From Euonymus europaeus (Eukaryota > Streptophyta > Magnoliopsida > Celastrales > Celastraceae): a stretch of DNA of 64,000 nucleotides. Below, piece after piece: positions 23,873-36,458 of this stretch. Location of the stretch: the NCBI GenBank assembly GCA_963580455.1, contig OY756963.1, positions 19,487,555 through 19,551,554 on the forward strand. Direction: 5' to 3'. Position 1 is the first letter of the stretch; every line of letters starts with the position of its first letter. The notes below the pieces were generated by a model. It made no database searches and was not told where the DNA came from. It saw nothing but the letters and a program-made list of their open reading frames with translations. The position numbers and the translations under genes were made by a program.

Positions 23873-25240
23873 ACCTACTTTTATCATATCATTTTCATAA
23901 TAAAACTAAAAATTATTTGTGGATGTTGACTGAATCAACAATTTTAATATACGTTGTTAACAGACTGATACGTCTAATTTAGTAATTTACACACTCAATC
24001 ACGTTAGATTATAAGTGAGCTCACCCATAAAATTTATCATACTTTACACATGTCATGTATCAAAAGAGGGTGAATACTATCCTCTATTTTTCGTGAATGG
24101 ATTTAAGAAAAACCCCAGTTATTCTAACCGCATGTATAAAGAAATTGATAGGTGCTGTGTTCAAACTTTTACCTGTGGTTTGTATAATAGCACCTAACGC
24201 TCAATAGCAGCTTTTTAGCCGCTAATAAAATAATAAAAATCGTAGGTATAATTTCACTCGTCAAGACCCAATTTATTGTAATGTATAAAAAGAGGACGAC
24301 TAGACTCTCAGACACAACCAAAACATTTGACTATTAATTTATTATTTGAAGAAATTTTTTGAGTAAAGTGTTCTTGCAAGATCTAGAAGGTTCACCATCA
24401 TCGCCTCATCACTAGCATTGTTGATGTATCGTGGTGCGAATTTTTACAACGTTATACATGGAATAATATATATATATATATATATATTGATGATGCCAAA
24501 ATCGTCCGTCCGAGCTGTACATCAATTAGTTCGACCAGACTTGCAATTGCTGAGTTGGATAGTCTGTACTACAAGCAAACGTAACTTAAGAAAGACCCCC
24601 AAATTATTTTTAGGGGCCCACTCTGACGCTCAAGTCAATGCGATATATAATTCGCAGTTGGGAGGGCTCGGTCCCAGAGTGCTTTCTCAACATAATCCAA
24701 AGTAACACATGTAAGTTGTGATTGAAATTTACCTGGTGAGTGGAGCTCTTTTTATAAGTACTTAGAGAGTCCTAGTTTTGCTAGGAATATAACTCTTCTT
24801 CTTTTTTACCTGAGTGTCTATATTGAAATTATAATCATATCGGGTCTCTACTCCTCATGGGGGTAGGACTCTTGAGAGGAAATTGGACCCTTCTGAGATT
24901 AGGAGGGAACTAGGCCGAAATCCAGCATGGTGGTCGATCGAGGTACCTGAGTATGGGAGAAGGATCGAATGACCAAAACATGGTCCCATGGCCAATCCTT
25001 CGTCTCTTGGCCGAGCTGTACCACATGAAACATCTAGGACGGCCTAATATATAAACTCTCCTAGATGAACTATCCATTGTAAGTCGAGTAATCCAGTCAT
25101 ATGTGGATAGGAAGGACCTAGCTTGTGGGGCTTGTGCTGATCGAGGTGTATGATGATGTGGATCATCCAAGGTGTAACATGGCACATGTCATCTTCTGAT
25201 TGGTTGGATCATCTTTGCGCTATCACACACACACACACTA
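23873..25240. other. Intergenic stretch, possible decayed LTR or other repeat
   Basis: Sequence from about 24540 to 25200, including GGGGCCCACTCTGACGCTCAAGTC and repeated GGACCC/AGGACTC words, has the look of a decayed retroelement LTR. No polymerase motifs, primer-binding site or paired LTR were found. TA-repeats occur at about 24468-24487 and CA/TA repeats at 25224-25250. Confidence 0.3.
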
Positions 25241-25250
25241 TATATATATA

Positions 25251-27075
25251 GCGTTATACTCACGTCAGAGATCCCGCACATACATATTGGTGCGGGATCC
25301 CTTTTATGACCATTCGATTAATCTGACGGTCACATCTATTTTTTTTTACCTCAAAATTTATACCCGCACAAACCCTCTCTTGCCCTTCTCGTTCTCTGTT
25401 CGCGCAACTCCTCCTCTAAGCTCTTCTCTTTCCTGTTTGCACAGCCCTTCTCTTCACAACTACTTTTCCTTATTGTTCAATCTTCTTCTCTCTCAAGGAC
25501 AATGAACACCCATTTTCGACCCCGATTCAACCCCAGGGAACACCTGTTTCAGTATTCAACAACCCTTCTACTCACTACTACTTCTCCTTATTGTTCGATC
25601 TTCTTATCTCTCAAGGACAAGGAACACCTATTTCCGACCCCGATTCAACCCCAAGGAACACCCATTTCAGTCTTCAGTAGCCCTTCTCCTCACTGCTACT
25701 TCTACTTATTGTTCAATCTTATTCTCTCCCGAGGACAAGGAACACCTATTTTTGATCCCTCAACAACGAAAATATTTTCTGCAAGTTTCATTATTTGTTG
25801 AATTTTTTGACCATTTAAAGGATTTCCAAGTTGGATTATACATTTGAATTAGTTGACTAATTTGAGCTTCCATGCATCTCTGAATCTCACTCTATTTTGA
25901 TTTCTATGGATATGTTTTAATTGTGCATTTGGATTCCACTGGTTGTTTGTAGGTAATGACATTTGTAGTTATACATTTTTAATTTCTCTTTTATTGCAGT
26001 GCATAAACAGCTTTGGAAGTGATATCAACAAGTGCCAATTCTACATGGATATATGTTGTCTTAATGCAGGAGAAACTAAGGCTCCATGATGATCGTGCCT
26101 AATTGCATCAATAAAAAATCTACACTTTGAAGTGCAATTGAAAGGCACAAAGCCATGTAATAAGTGTAATTCAAAGCCATGTAATCAGTGTGACTTTATT
26201 TCTCCAACCACCATTGTATCTTAGACTCTTTTTTTGACAAATGATATTCATTTTATCAAGTGTAATTGAATGCTACAAAGCAATTGAACATTCCCAATCC
26301 GAAAAAAGAGAAACAAAACTACCTAGCAATTGAACATTCGCAAACCAAACAGGATAAAAACCCAGCAGCAACACATGTAATCCTCATATATGAACTTAAC
26401 CGAGGACATTGACAATCCAAACGGACAAAATGGAAACCAAGAGAGTATTATAATCATCATCAAAAACTAAGGCAGCAGCATATCCAAAAGCCCACTATCG
26501 ACAACATTTGGGAAACTCCAGCAGTAAAGCAGAGGACCAAATAGAGACATAAGCAAGCCGAGAATAATAGCCTTGTATTTTAACACCAATATTCAACGAG
26601 AAGATACGTCGGGTTTTGGGATTGAATCGAAATCGCGATTTCGTGTATCCAAGCGAGATGGAGATGATAGATACTATTTTGGAGATGAATTGTAATCGCG
26701 ATTCTTTGTACTCAAGCGAGATGAAGAAGATGGATCGGGTTTTTGGATTCAATCGAAATAGCGATTCCGTGAACTTCAAAGTGAAGTTGGAAGAACATGA
26801 GGAACTAAGAAGAGCTGCACGTCAAGAAGGAGAAGAGTTGAGATTGGGTTTGTGCGGGTCATATAGGAACTGAGAGAGTCGCTGCGCTTCCAAGAAGGAG
26901 AGCTGAGATGCGTTGCGTTTCGAAGAAGGAGAGGAGTTGGTCGGAAAGAAGAAGGCGAAATACTGGGATTGAACTTAAACTCTCTCTTTTTTTTTAAAAA
27001 GAAAAAAGATATGACCGTCAGATTAATCCGACGATCATGATATATTGGTGCGGATCCCTCATATGAGCCGGACGC
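25251..27075. mobile_element. MULE-like long-TIR element B, related to element A
   Basis: The left end (GCGTTATACTCACGTCAGAGATCC) and the right end read on the other strand (GCGTCCGGCTCATATGAGGGATCC) share GCG and the GGATCC-containing arm, and both contain the TCGGATTAATC/ATTAATCTGACGGTC palindrome seen in element A. Flanks ATATATATA and ATAAATATA match at 8 of 9 but are low-complexity. Here the left arm carries the extra hairpin (GATCCCGCAC..GTGCGGGATC), a mirror of element A. The interior has a 118-bp tandem repeat and a short repeat set at about 26600-26760. No transposase. Confidence 0.7.
25445..25800. repeat. Three-copy 118-bp tandem repeat inside element B
   Basis: Units start at CCCTTCT, positions 25445, 25563 and 25681, exactly 118 bases apart. 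Each contains CTCTCAAGGACAA.GAACACC and GACCCCGATTCAACCCCA, with the third copy diverging after GACAAGGAACACC. A reading frame crosses part of the array only because 118 is not a multiple of three and stops happen to be absent; I do not call it a gene. Confidence 0.85.
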
Positions 27076-27202
27076 ATAAATATATATATATATATTAGAG
27101 TTGTTATTTAGATATGATCATGTAGGCAACCGTTCCCAACGTAGAGTGTTATTCAAAGTCTATACATGCCGGTTCTTCTTCTTCTCTCTACATTCCATAT
27201 TC
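27076..27202 (+). promoter_or_regulatory. Short promoter/leader between transposon end and At5g23160-like gene
   Basis: The 127 bases between the end of element B and the ATG contain a (TA)n run at 27079-27096 that could act as TATA region, about 107 bases before the start codon, and a CT-rich stretch at 27176-27189. Any further upstream control sequence must lie inside the transposon. Role inferred from position. Confidence 0.4.
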
Positions 27203-28123
27203 ATGGCTGAACTAATCCATCACAATCCCAAATCCACCACTGATTACTTCCTATGTTGTTTCGGGTTTCCCGGCCAGAAACAACGACTTTCCATGAAAAA
27301 ATCAGATGCAAAGAAAAACAAGAAAACCCTCTGCTTTTCTTGGTCAAGATTTCGCATCAAAAGATCCTCCACCACCAAAACTGTGCCTCTAGACTCCACT
27401 TTGTCATCCGAGAAGATCAATCTCTGCTTCAACAGTCCAAATCCGCCCATAGATGATCATCCTAAACCACTCGGTCTAATCACCACTGCCACAGCCGCCG
27501 CCACAGTCACCTCTCATAATCAATCCCCTAAAGAGGTACACTAATTGAAGTTGTGTTTTGATTTGTATGCAGTTTATCAAAAACATTTATTATCATTTAT
27601 GGTATAAAAATTTTCACTCTTTTGTCGGTTTCAGACAAAGATTAACAAGCTCCACCAAAATAGGAGGCATTTGGATGACGCCACGAGCCAAAAACGGTCG
27701 TCCTTCCGCCGCAGAATCGACTCCATAAGAACCTCCAGCCACCCTGGTTCACCTGACACGGCCAAGCCCAACGTGGTCATATCAAGGTCAACAACAACGT
27801 TTCCGGTCCCGGATCGTGTCAAATGGGTGGGTAGCCCATCGTCCCAATCAGGAGTAATCGTTAAAGAAGGCGGCAATAAGTTGGATCCAATTGTGGGCAT
27901 GTCAATTTTGACGGTGACATTATTGATAATGTTATTGTGGGGTCGAGTATGTGCAATCCTCTGTACATCTGCATGGTTTTACTTTGTTCCTCGCTTGAGA
28001 ATCAATATCGACAACGGTACAAACGGGTCGGGGCCCGACTTAGATTCGGAGGAGTACAAGAAGCGGGTTGTTCTGGAGGGACTTCTCGAGAGGAACAATC
28101 ATCATCATCGGTCAACAGCGTGA
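27203..28123 (+). CDS. Small plant membrane protein, At5g23160-like
   Basis: Exons 27203-27535 and 27635-28123 join in phase 0 (GT-AG) to give 273 residues. The chosen start, MAELIHHNPK, is the first ATG preceded by a leader that could be transcribed. The N-terminal part is basic and Ser/Thr-rich (CFSWSRFRIKRSS). Residues about 193-228 form a long hydrophobic segment (VGMSILTVTLLIMLLWG then CAILCTSAWFYFV), enough for one or two membrane passes. The tail ends in SEEYKKRVVLEGLLERN, a motif I associate with the uncharacterised Arabidopsis protein At5g23160. Function unknown. Its ATG is only 128 bases downstream of MULE-like element B. The syntenic neighbours CYP86B1 and HUA2 support the identity. 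Confidence 0.8.
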
Positions 28124-28433
28124 AGGAACGGGAGGGCATTTTGTGTAAATTGGTTGTAATAGTGTGTCTAAAGTTGTAACAAACTGTCTCATTATCTTAT
28201 AGAAAATGTTGGATTTTTCTACCTTTATGCACTTAATTAATTGGGCAGTTGGATGTCACGTGAGTTTAATGTTAGTCACGTGATGTTACTTAACTGATTT
28301 GATGTACAAGATGGCGGGCGCTTCTTCTTGTCTGTTTCGCTATCACCTAATCACGTAATAAAATACCTTTCTAGTGAGAGGAAGTCTATAAAGTATAAAC
28401 TTCCAACTTTTTACTTTCTTGCCAAAAAAAGCA

Positions 28434-30075
28434 CGAAGAACGTAAAGAGAGATAGCTAGGGATGGGAAGAAAAAAAAGATTCCGCAAGATTTTCGATTCG
28501 TTTGAAACCCTCCAAACTAATTTTATAGGATTTAAAAATGGTTTTGATTTCAAACTCGTCATGACATTAGGTCGATTTTGATTTTGTTGTCAAATTTAGG
28601 ATTTCTAATTCGTTGGATTAATGATTAAGGTACTAAATCCAAAATCGTGCTGACTGATATTATAAGTAGGCCATGAAAAATACTAGTGAGTCGGTTGATG
28701 AAAAGATTCAGATCCCTCACTTATTGGGTTAATATCATTTTTAGTCACCGAAAAATAGCTCATGTTTTATTTTGGTCATCGAAAGATAAAATGTTTCAAC
28801 TTGGTAACTTAACTTTTCATTTTGTTCCAGTCAAGTCACTCGGTCATGATTTCTCAAATCCGGGCAGCCAAAAAGCTGACGTGGCAGTTTGACTTGTTTC
28901 AATTGGTCCACGTGGAAAATGATCCCCACGTGGTTAATACTACTTTAAGTCACTAAAAGATAGCTCATGTGTCATTTTGGTCACTGAAAGATAAAATGTT
29001 TCAACTTGGTCACTAAACTTTTTATTTTGTTACAGTCAAGCCAGAATTTCTCAAATCCGAGCAGCGAAAAGGGTGACGTGATAGTTTGACTTGCTTTTGA
29101 TTGGTAAACGAGAAAAATGGTCACCGCGTGAAAATATTTTGTAATTTTTTAAATTTAGAGCAATCGTGAGAAGTGAAGGTTCAATTGTGAGAACAATATG
29201 AATTAGTGAAATTTCTTCTGCTTAGATTGTTATGCTATAGGGACGAAACGCCAATGGAGGCGAATTGATTCGAAGCAGGAGGCCTAGAGTATGAATGGTG
29301 TTGTAGGGTTTGATTTCTGAATCCTAATTTTTACTTCTTAGTTTGACTGCGGGATTAGTAGTGCCATTGAATGATGATTGTGCTTAGAGGCCACACGAGA
29401 GCATTTCGACAATGACACTCGGTGGCCAGTTTGACCGAGTGGCTTTACTGGAACAAAATGAAAAGCTAAATGACTAAATTGAAATGTTTTATCTTTCAGT
29501 GGCCAAAATGAAACATGAGCAGTTTTTCAGTGACTAAAAATAATATTAACTTATGCTAAATATTTTCACGTGGTAACTATTTTCCACGTGGACCAATCAA
29601 AGAAAGTCAAACTGCCACGTCAGCATTTTTGCTGCCCGGATTTGAGAAATCCTGACCAGGTGACTTGACTGAAACAAAATGAAAAGTTAAGTTACCAAGT
29701 TGAAACGTTTTATCTTTCGGTGACCAAAATGAAACATGTGCTATCTTTCGGTGACTAAAAGTGATATTAACCCCTCACTTATTTAAAAAAGATAGCAACT
29801 CAGCCTAACTCTAATCCAACTGAGAGAGGGTTACACCGCAAAAATTGCATTAAAATGTGACACTTAAGACTTGCGCTTCCCACAATCGAGAACATCAATT
29901 TTGCAAACAATAAAACGGCGCTTTTTGTAAAGTGTCATTATTTTCTATTTTAGCGACGTTTAGCCCAAAACATCATGAATACATTTACAATAATGCTTTT
30001 ATTTTTTTAGCATTCAGATTTGCGAGTATTTATGAGAAAAATAAAAATTTAAATGATAAACGATTATGGGACCTA
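28434..30075. repeat. Tandem segmental duplication, copy 1 (interrupted by a MITE)
   Basis: Copy 1 runs AAGAACGTAAAGAGAGATAGC...ATGGTTTTGATTTC...TGGATTAATG, then ATATTATAAGTAGGCCATGAAAAATA, then CCTCACTTATT, where a MITE is inserted (28726-29773), and resumes to ATTCAGATTTGCGAG and AAATGATAAACG. The same landmarks occur in the same order from 30455 to 31550, about 2 kb downstream, with perhaps 75-80 percent identity by eye. No gene is recognised in it. Confidence 0.7.
28726..29773. mobile_element. Long-TIR MITE with 10-bp duplication and doubled arms
   Basis: The ends are GGGTTAATATCATTTTTAGT and its inverse, and the inverted similarity runs about 200 bases (GTCACCGAAA, AACTTGGTAAC, CAAATCCGGGCAGC, CCACGTGGA words). 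CTCACTTATT is duplicated perfectly at 28716-28725 and 29774-29783. Each arm is itself tandemly doubled: a second copy starts near 28953 on the left and near 29440 on the right. The size of duplication suggests a Mutator-type origin. No coding capacity. The paralogous site at 31412-31423 (CCCTCACTTATA) lacks the insert. Confidence 0.85.
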
Positions 30076-30454
30076 CAATGTTTATTTTGTGACCAGTATC
30101 TTAGCTAGGGGCTACAAGAATGAAACTGAAACTCATGAAAATATTTATTGCCCTGATTTTTGGTTTTATGGTCATTGAAAATAACATTTATTTATTTATT
30201 TATATTATTTTGACTTTTGAATTTCTAATAATTTTAGTCCTCTAATTATCTTTGAACATTTTTTAATAATACTAGATTGATGAAATGTTATTTAATTGTC
30301 AAAACCAAAATCTGATCTGAACTAAACCAAAAAAGTTTGGTTTTTTTTGGCTTTGGTTATCCAATATATATTTTTCGATTACAGATTTTAAAAAATCATA
30401 ATCGAAATAATTTGGACATTTCGATTTCGTTTAAAAACCGAACGGACACTCCTA

Positions 30455-31550
30455 AAGAACGTAACAAAAATAGCTAGGGATGAAGGAAAAAAAAAGAGTC
30501 GAGCACTCTCAGAGAGATTTTCGATTCATTTAAAATCCCAAAATTAATCTCATAGGGTTAGAAAATGGTTTTGATTTCGAACCCATCACGTTGTCTAGTC
30601 GATTTTGGTTTTAATGTCGGATTCAGGGTTCCCGAACCGTTGAATAAATGGTTAGGGTATGATCTAATAATTCTCACAAGTGCACAAGTGTCCAATAATA
30701 GCACAATATATGTAAGTACGAGGTCAATCCCACATAAATGAGTTAAAATCCAATCAATGTACATAACTTGATGATTTATGACATTGACAAGTAAATTGAA
30801 GATGATGATTGATGAGTTAAAATACAATCAATTGCTTTTGTTTAAACACCGTGCGGCAACTTTCTTTGCCCAGCATCCTATTTAATTAGAGGCCTACGAA
30901 TCAAATCTTATTTGACACATGTGCAATCACAATGGTTGTTATTTGTTGGGAACAATAAATATTGTTGTAAGATGTAATTTTGTTGATATGATTATATTGA
31001 GAGATGCATTTTGTTAATATGCCTTGATTTTTGAGTAATAAAAATGGGAACCAATATTAATTTTAGTCGGGGAAACAAATCAAAAAATGAAATGTTAGTA
31101 GCTTGATTAATGGAACATGAAAAAATAATATTGATAAATGTGTTTTGTTGATGTACTTATATTAAAATACGTATTTTGCTAATATAAATAAGTATATAAG
31201 ATTACCTTTTGTACAATAAGAATGAGACTCAATTGGAGAGTTAATAGGGACGTTAACGATGTATGATTGTGGGCAGCTTATAGTTCTTAAAATCAAGTCG
31301 GGCTTAACAAAAATACACACATCAGGACACTCGATCCAAAACCATCTCGACCATATATTATAAGTACGTTATGAAAAATATTAGTAAGTACGTTGGTGAA
31401 AAGATTCGAATCCCTCACTTATATAAAGAAAATGACAACTTAGTCACTTAACCCTAGTACAATTGGGGAGGGTTAGGATTCAGATTTGCGAGTTTGGAAC
31501 TAGTTATCAGGCCATTTATGTGATAAATAAATGATAAACGGGTATTCGGT
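30455..31550. repeat. Tandem segmental duplication, copy 2 (empty MITE site)
   Basis: It matches copy 1 at about 30455-30660 (AGAACGTAACAAAAATAGC...GAATAAATGG) and again at about 31330-31550 (TATATTATAAGTACGTTATGAAAAATA, CCCTCACTTATATAAAG, ATTCAGATTTGCGAG, AAATGATAAACG). About 670 unrelated bases (30661-31330) separate the two matching parts, implying its own insertion or a deletion in copy 1. Confidence 0.7.
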
Positions 31551-32640
31551 GGTAAAGATTATGAAACTATTTCAATTTTAAAAATTTAAATGGTTATTGA
31601 AACGATTATGATATATAGAATCTTAAATGAAAATAATTTTGGTATGAAGTATTTGGAAGGGTACTCAACCCATTATCATCCTTAAAATGAAAATATAAAA
31701 ATAACCTTTTGTTTTATCGTATTATTTCACCTGTGTGGATGAGAGAAACTTATTATGCGTAGTTAGCATGATAAGGTTGCACGAAGAGAATACCTCCCAA
31801 AAGGAAGACCATATATGCGAGTATAAGTTTACTGAGACAAATCTCATCCCAAAGGAAAGTGTATGGCAGAGAATCCGTATGAAGTAAACAATCAAAATTC
31901 CAATGATAAGATTATGAGCATGACATTTAAATGGACGCACTTCGATCCCCAAAAAAAATAAGATGACGAAACTCATTCTCGATATATTCTCACAATCAAG
32001 ACATTTGATTACTGATTTATTACTCGTAAAAAGATTACTGACTTCAACTTCAAAGTATCTTCGAGTCATGAAAGATCGTCATTCTATTGTTCTTCTAGAA
32101 TCCAAAAAATTTAAACATCAACGCCACACTCTCATCACATGGATACTCGTGCGGGGATCATGAAAGTACTAGTAAAATTTTGTACATATTTATAATAATG
32201 CAACAAAAAATGTAGATCAGTATCCAATACAAATACTGACTGATTTGGACCACTCGGTGCCCGCAACTCGTAACTTGGACCACCTATGTCGTGTCTTAAG
32301 ACAATAACATACTTTGAGCTCAACAAAAATAAAAATATTTTATTTTATACATAATGTAGGTTTAGGTTAGGGTTTTAATCAATTTGATGTTATAAATTTG
32401 GGTTCCCGACACCGCATAAATCTTATCTAAACAACTAGAACATGTGTTGTCTGTTTTGAGCCCAAGACCCGCATGATTTTTTTTAGAAGAGCACTATTGA
32501 TTGATGCGGATTAAAATTTTACTTGTAAAAGCACGATGACTTATACCTAATCGATTGTGAGAATGTGTTTCCTACAAGGGCTCGAATTTCTTCTTTTGGG
32601 GCCGAAAGTATTAACAGAATTTGCTCAGGCCTTAGGAGAT
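31551..32640. other. Intergenic stretch, nothing recognised
   Basis: AT-rich sequence without a supported gene, RNA or clear transposon terminus. Confidence 0.4.
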
Positions 32641-32646
32641 TTAATG

Positions 32647-32778
32647 TGGCCCAATTCTTGGCCCTGGAAGTAACGGCAGATTGGGCTCAGGCCTTTCCAG
32701 CTAGTTGGCTCCCCCGATAACCTCCACATAGGGTTTCATACCAAGAACCCTAGCCCTAAAACGAAACTCGATATAAAA
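32647..32778 (+). promoter_or_regulatory. Ribosomal-protein promoter: site II, telo-box and TATA
   Basis: TGGCCCA (32647-32653) and TTGGGCT (32681-32687) resemble plant site II (TGGGCY) elements. TAGGGTTT (32729-32736) and AACCCTAG (32747-32754) are telo-box type, and ATATAAAA (32771-32778) is a TATA box about 85 bases before the ATG. Site II plus telo-box is the known arrangement of plant ribosomal-protein promoters, bound by TCP and telo-box factors and linked to growth. Confidence 0.75.
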
Positions 32779-32860
32779 GCTCTTTTATATACAAGATAGG
32801 CCATCGTTCGTTCGCCTGCTTTAGGTTTCTCTGTTCGTGGTGAAAACAGAGCCGTCAGCC

Positions 32861-34618
<1,758 letters not shown>

Positions 34619-35546
34619 GTGATGAATCTGCCTTGTTTGTCTTAATTTTGTAATCTCTCGCTTTCTTTATGTTAGAACTCAAATGCCATTTTCGGCTTGA
34701 ACCCAAGTGGATTGGTTTATCAGTATATCTAGTTGTAATGTTTCTGTTATTTGAGATTGCTAGTCCTATTTAAGGTACCCTCTCTGTCTATGGAATTAGT
34801 ATCAGTTGGCCCTCGTTCTTGGAAATATTTTGTCTTTTTTTTTAATTTACTTGTTTCTGAACATGTTGAGGTGGTTTGGTTGACAATTGATATTGAATAT
34901 GGATATTATATTCTACTGGATTATGTGCATGCATGATGCATTGAACAATGTATCATTTTGGTCGTGTCAGTGCTGCTTTTAAATCAGTATCATTTGTTCT
35001 AAATTTCGAGTAGGATAGTAGGAGGGTCCCTTTTCACTGTCATGCAGAGCTTTTGGTGCAAAATTAATTTGTGCCTTTGCGCCATTGGATGAAGAAACAG
35101 ACTCCCAACTCATTCGCCCCTGTGATCTTTAGATTTTGACTAATTTATCGGACAGATTGCATACCAACTGATACAGAAGTGCAATCAGAAAGAGCAGAAC
35201 AAAAGCATTGTGTCACTGTGATGAGGATGATGTGAATCTTGAGATCTGCCTTTTTCTATTAATTTCAGTTGTATTCAATAGAGATATGTACATGATGAAT
35301 TGGCCTAAAGCCTGGTTCTTTTGTCAAATTCCTCATTCAACAACAGAGCATATGTTAAATGGATACCCTTGATCATTCAATTATCCAAAGAAGATGATTA
35401 TTTGTTATTAGGGAGTGGAACAGAAGAAGTTAATGAGAGATTGAGAAGAAGCGAAGAAGTTAATGTGAAGTACAGGATGCGAGGAAGAAGGTTTGATAAG
35501 TGCAAGAGGGTTATTTAATTTTTTTGTTGCATAAATATGTCATTTA
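34619..35546. other. eL42 3' flank and intergenic sequence
   Basis: The first few hundred bases should hold the eL42 3' UTR (T-rich). Nothing else was recognised; a short open frame at 35321-35518 has no familiar motif. Confidence 0.4.
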
Positions 35547-36458
35547 TTTAGTTTTTAAAAAATAGATTAAATATGAATTTTAAATGGGGAAATTAGGGTT
35601 ATGTCCTAATTTCATAAGTTTTGATAGTAAAAGGACACCTCACCTTTTTCCATTAGATAGGATCTAACTTATATTTAAAATAATTGAATTAAGGACAATA
35701 TGACTTGTTCGTAACCTTCAAACGCAGAAACCAGTCTTGACCAAACGGCCATTTATTCCGATGAAGGAGAGATCCAATTTGGAGCTGATAGATTGCCCTT
35801 TATTTCTGATCTTGGTCTTCTCTAGTGAAGCTAGCTCCTAATCTGACATTTCTTTGGCCGTTCTTCGGGTTCTACAAATTGATTCAGGTTAGTTGTACTT
35901 CTTCATTGTTCTCTTGATTTCTCATCTCTGGTTTATCTTCTTTTTGCTTTTGCTGCTGCAATATTCAATCTAGTTATGTCTTCTTTCTTTTCTATTTGTC
36001 TGATGTATTCTAGATGGGTGGCTCTTTTGTGAGATCATTGTAATCATCTTCTTCTAGTGTGTCTATATATATATATATAGATATAGATAGATAGATAGAT
36101 AGAGATAGTGAGAGAGAGCTCCTTGGTCTCTGACTTGATTTATTTGCAGGCACATTCTTCTTGTCTTAGTTGTATAATATATTGTTCAAATCTGAATCTC
36201 AAGTCCTGTATTACTTATTTCGTGAACTGTGCTTTGAGATCTCTGATCTTGATTGAATATATTTTAACAATTTCTATCTGATTTATCTTCATTGTTGATT
36301 TGATTTTTTGCTTTGTATTTTATATTTTTTGTATACAGCTCTGTGTATCGGTTCTATTCTACAGAGAAAATGCAGGTTCCACAGAGAAAATTTATTTTTA
36401 ACATGGTTGTTCATTGTTTTGTGCAGATAAACTTTGAGGATTGAAGTTTTTATTCGAT

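Noticed and set aside
24418..25185. Possible LTR retrotransposon
   Set aside because: Some phrases look LTR-like, but there is no second LTR, primer-binding site, gag or pol motif, so no element is called beyond a low-confidence note.
25200..25801. Overlapping open frames of about 100 codons
   Set aside because: They lie across the MULE-like TIR and 118-bp tandem repeat and show no domain.
26495..26873. Two opposed frames of 85-95 codons in element B
   Set aside because: They come from a short internal repeat (AATCGCGATT..AAGCGAGATG); the apparent peptide repeats mirror the DNA repeat.
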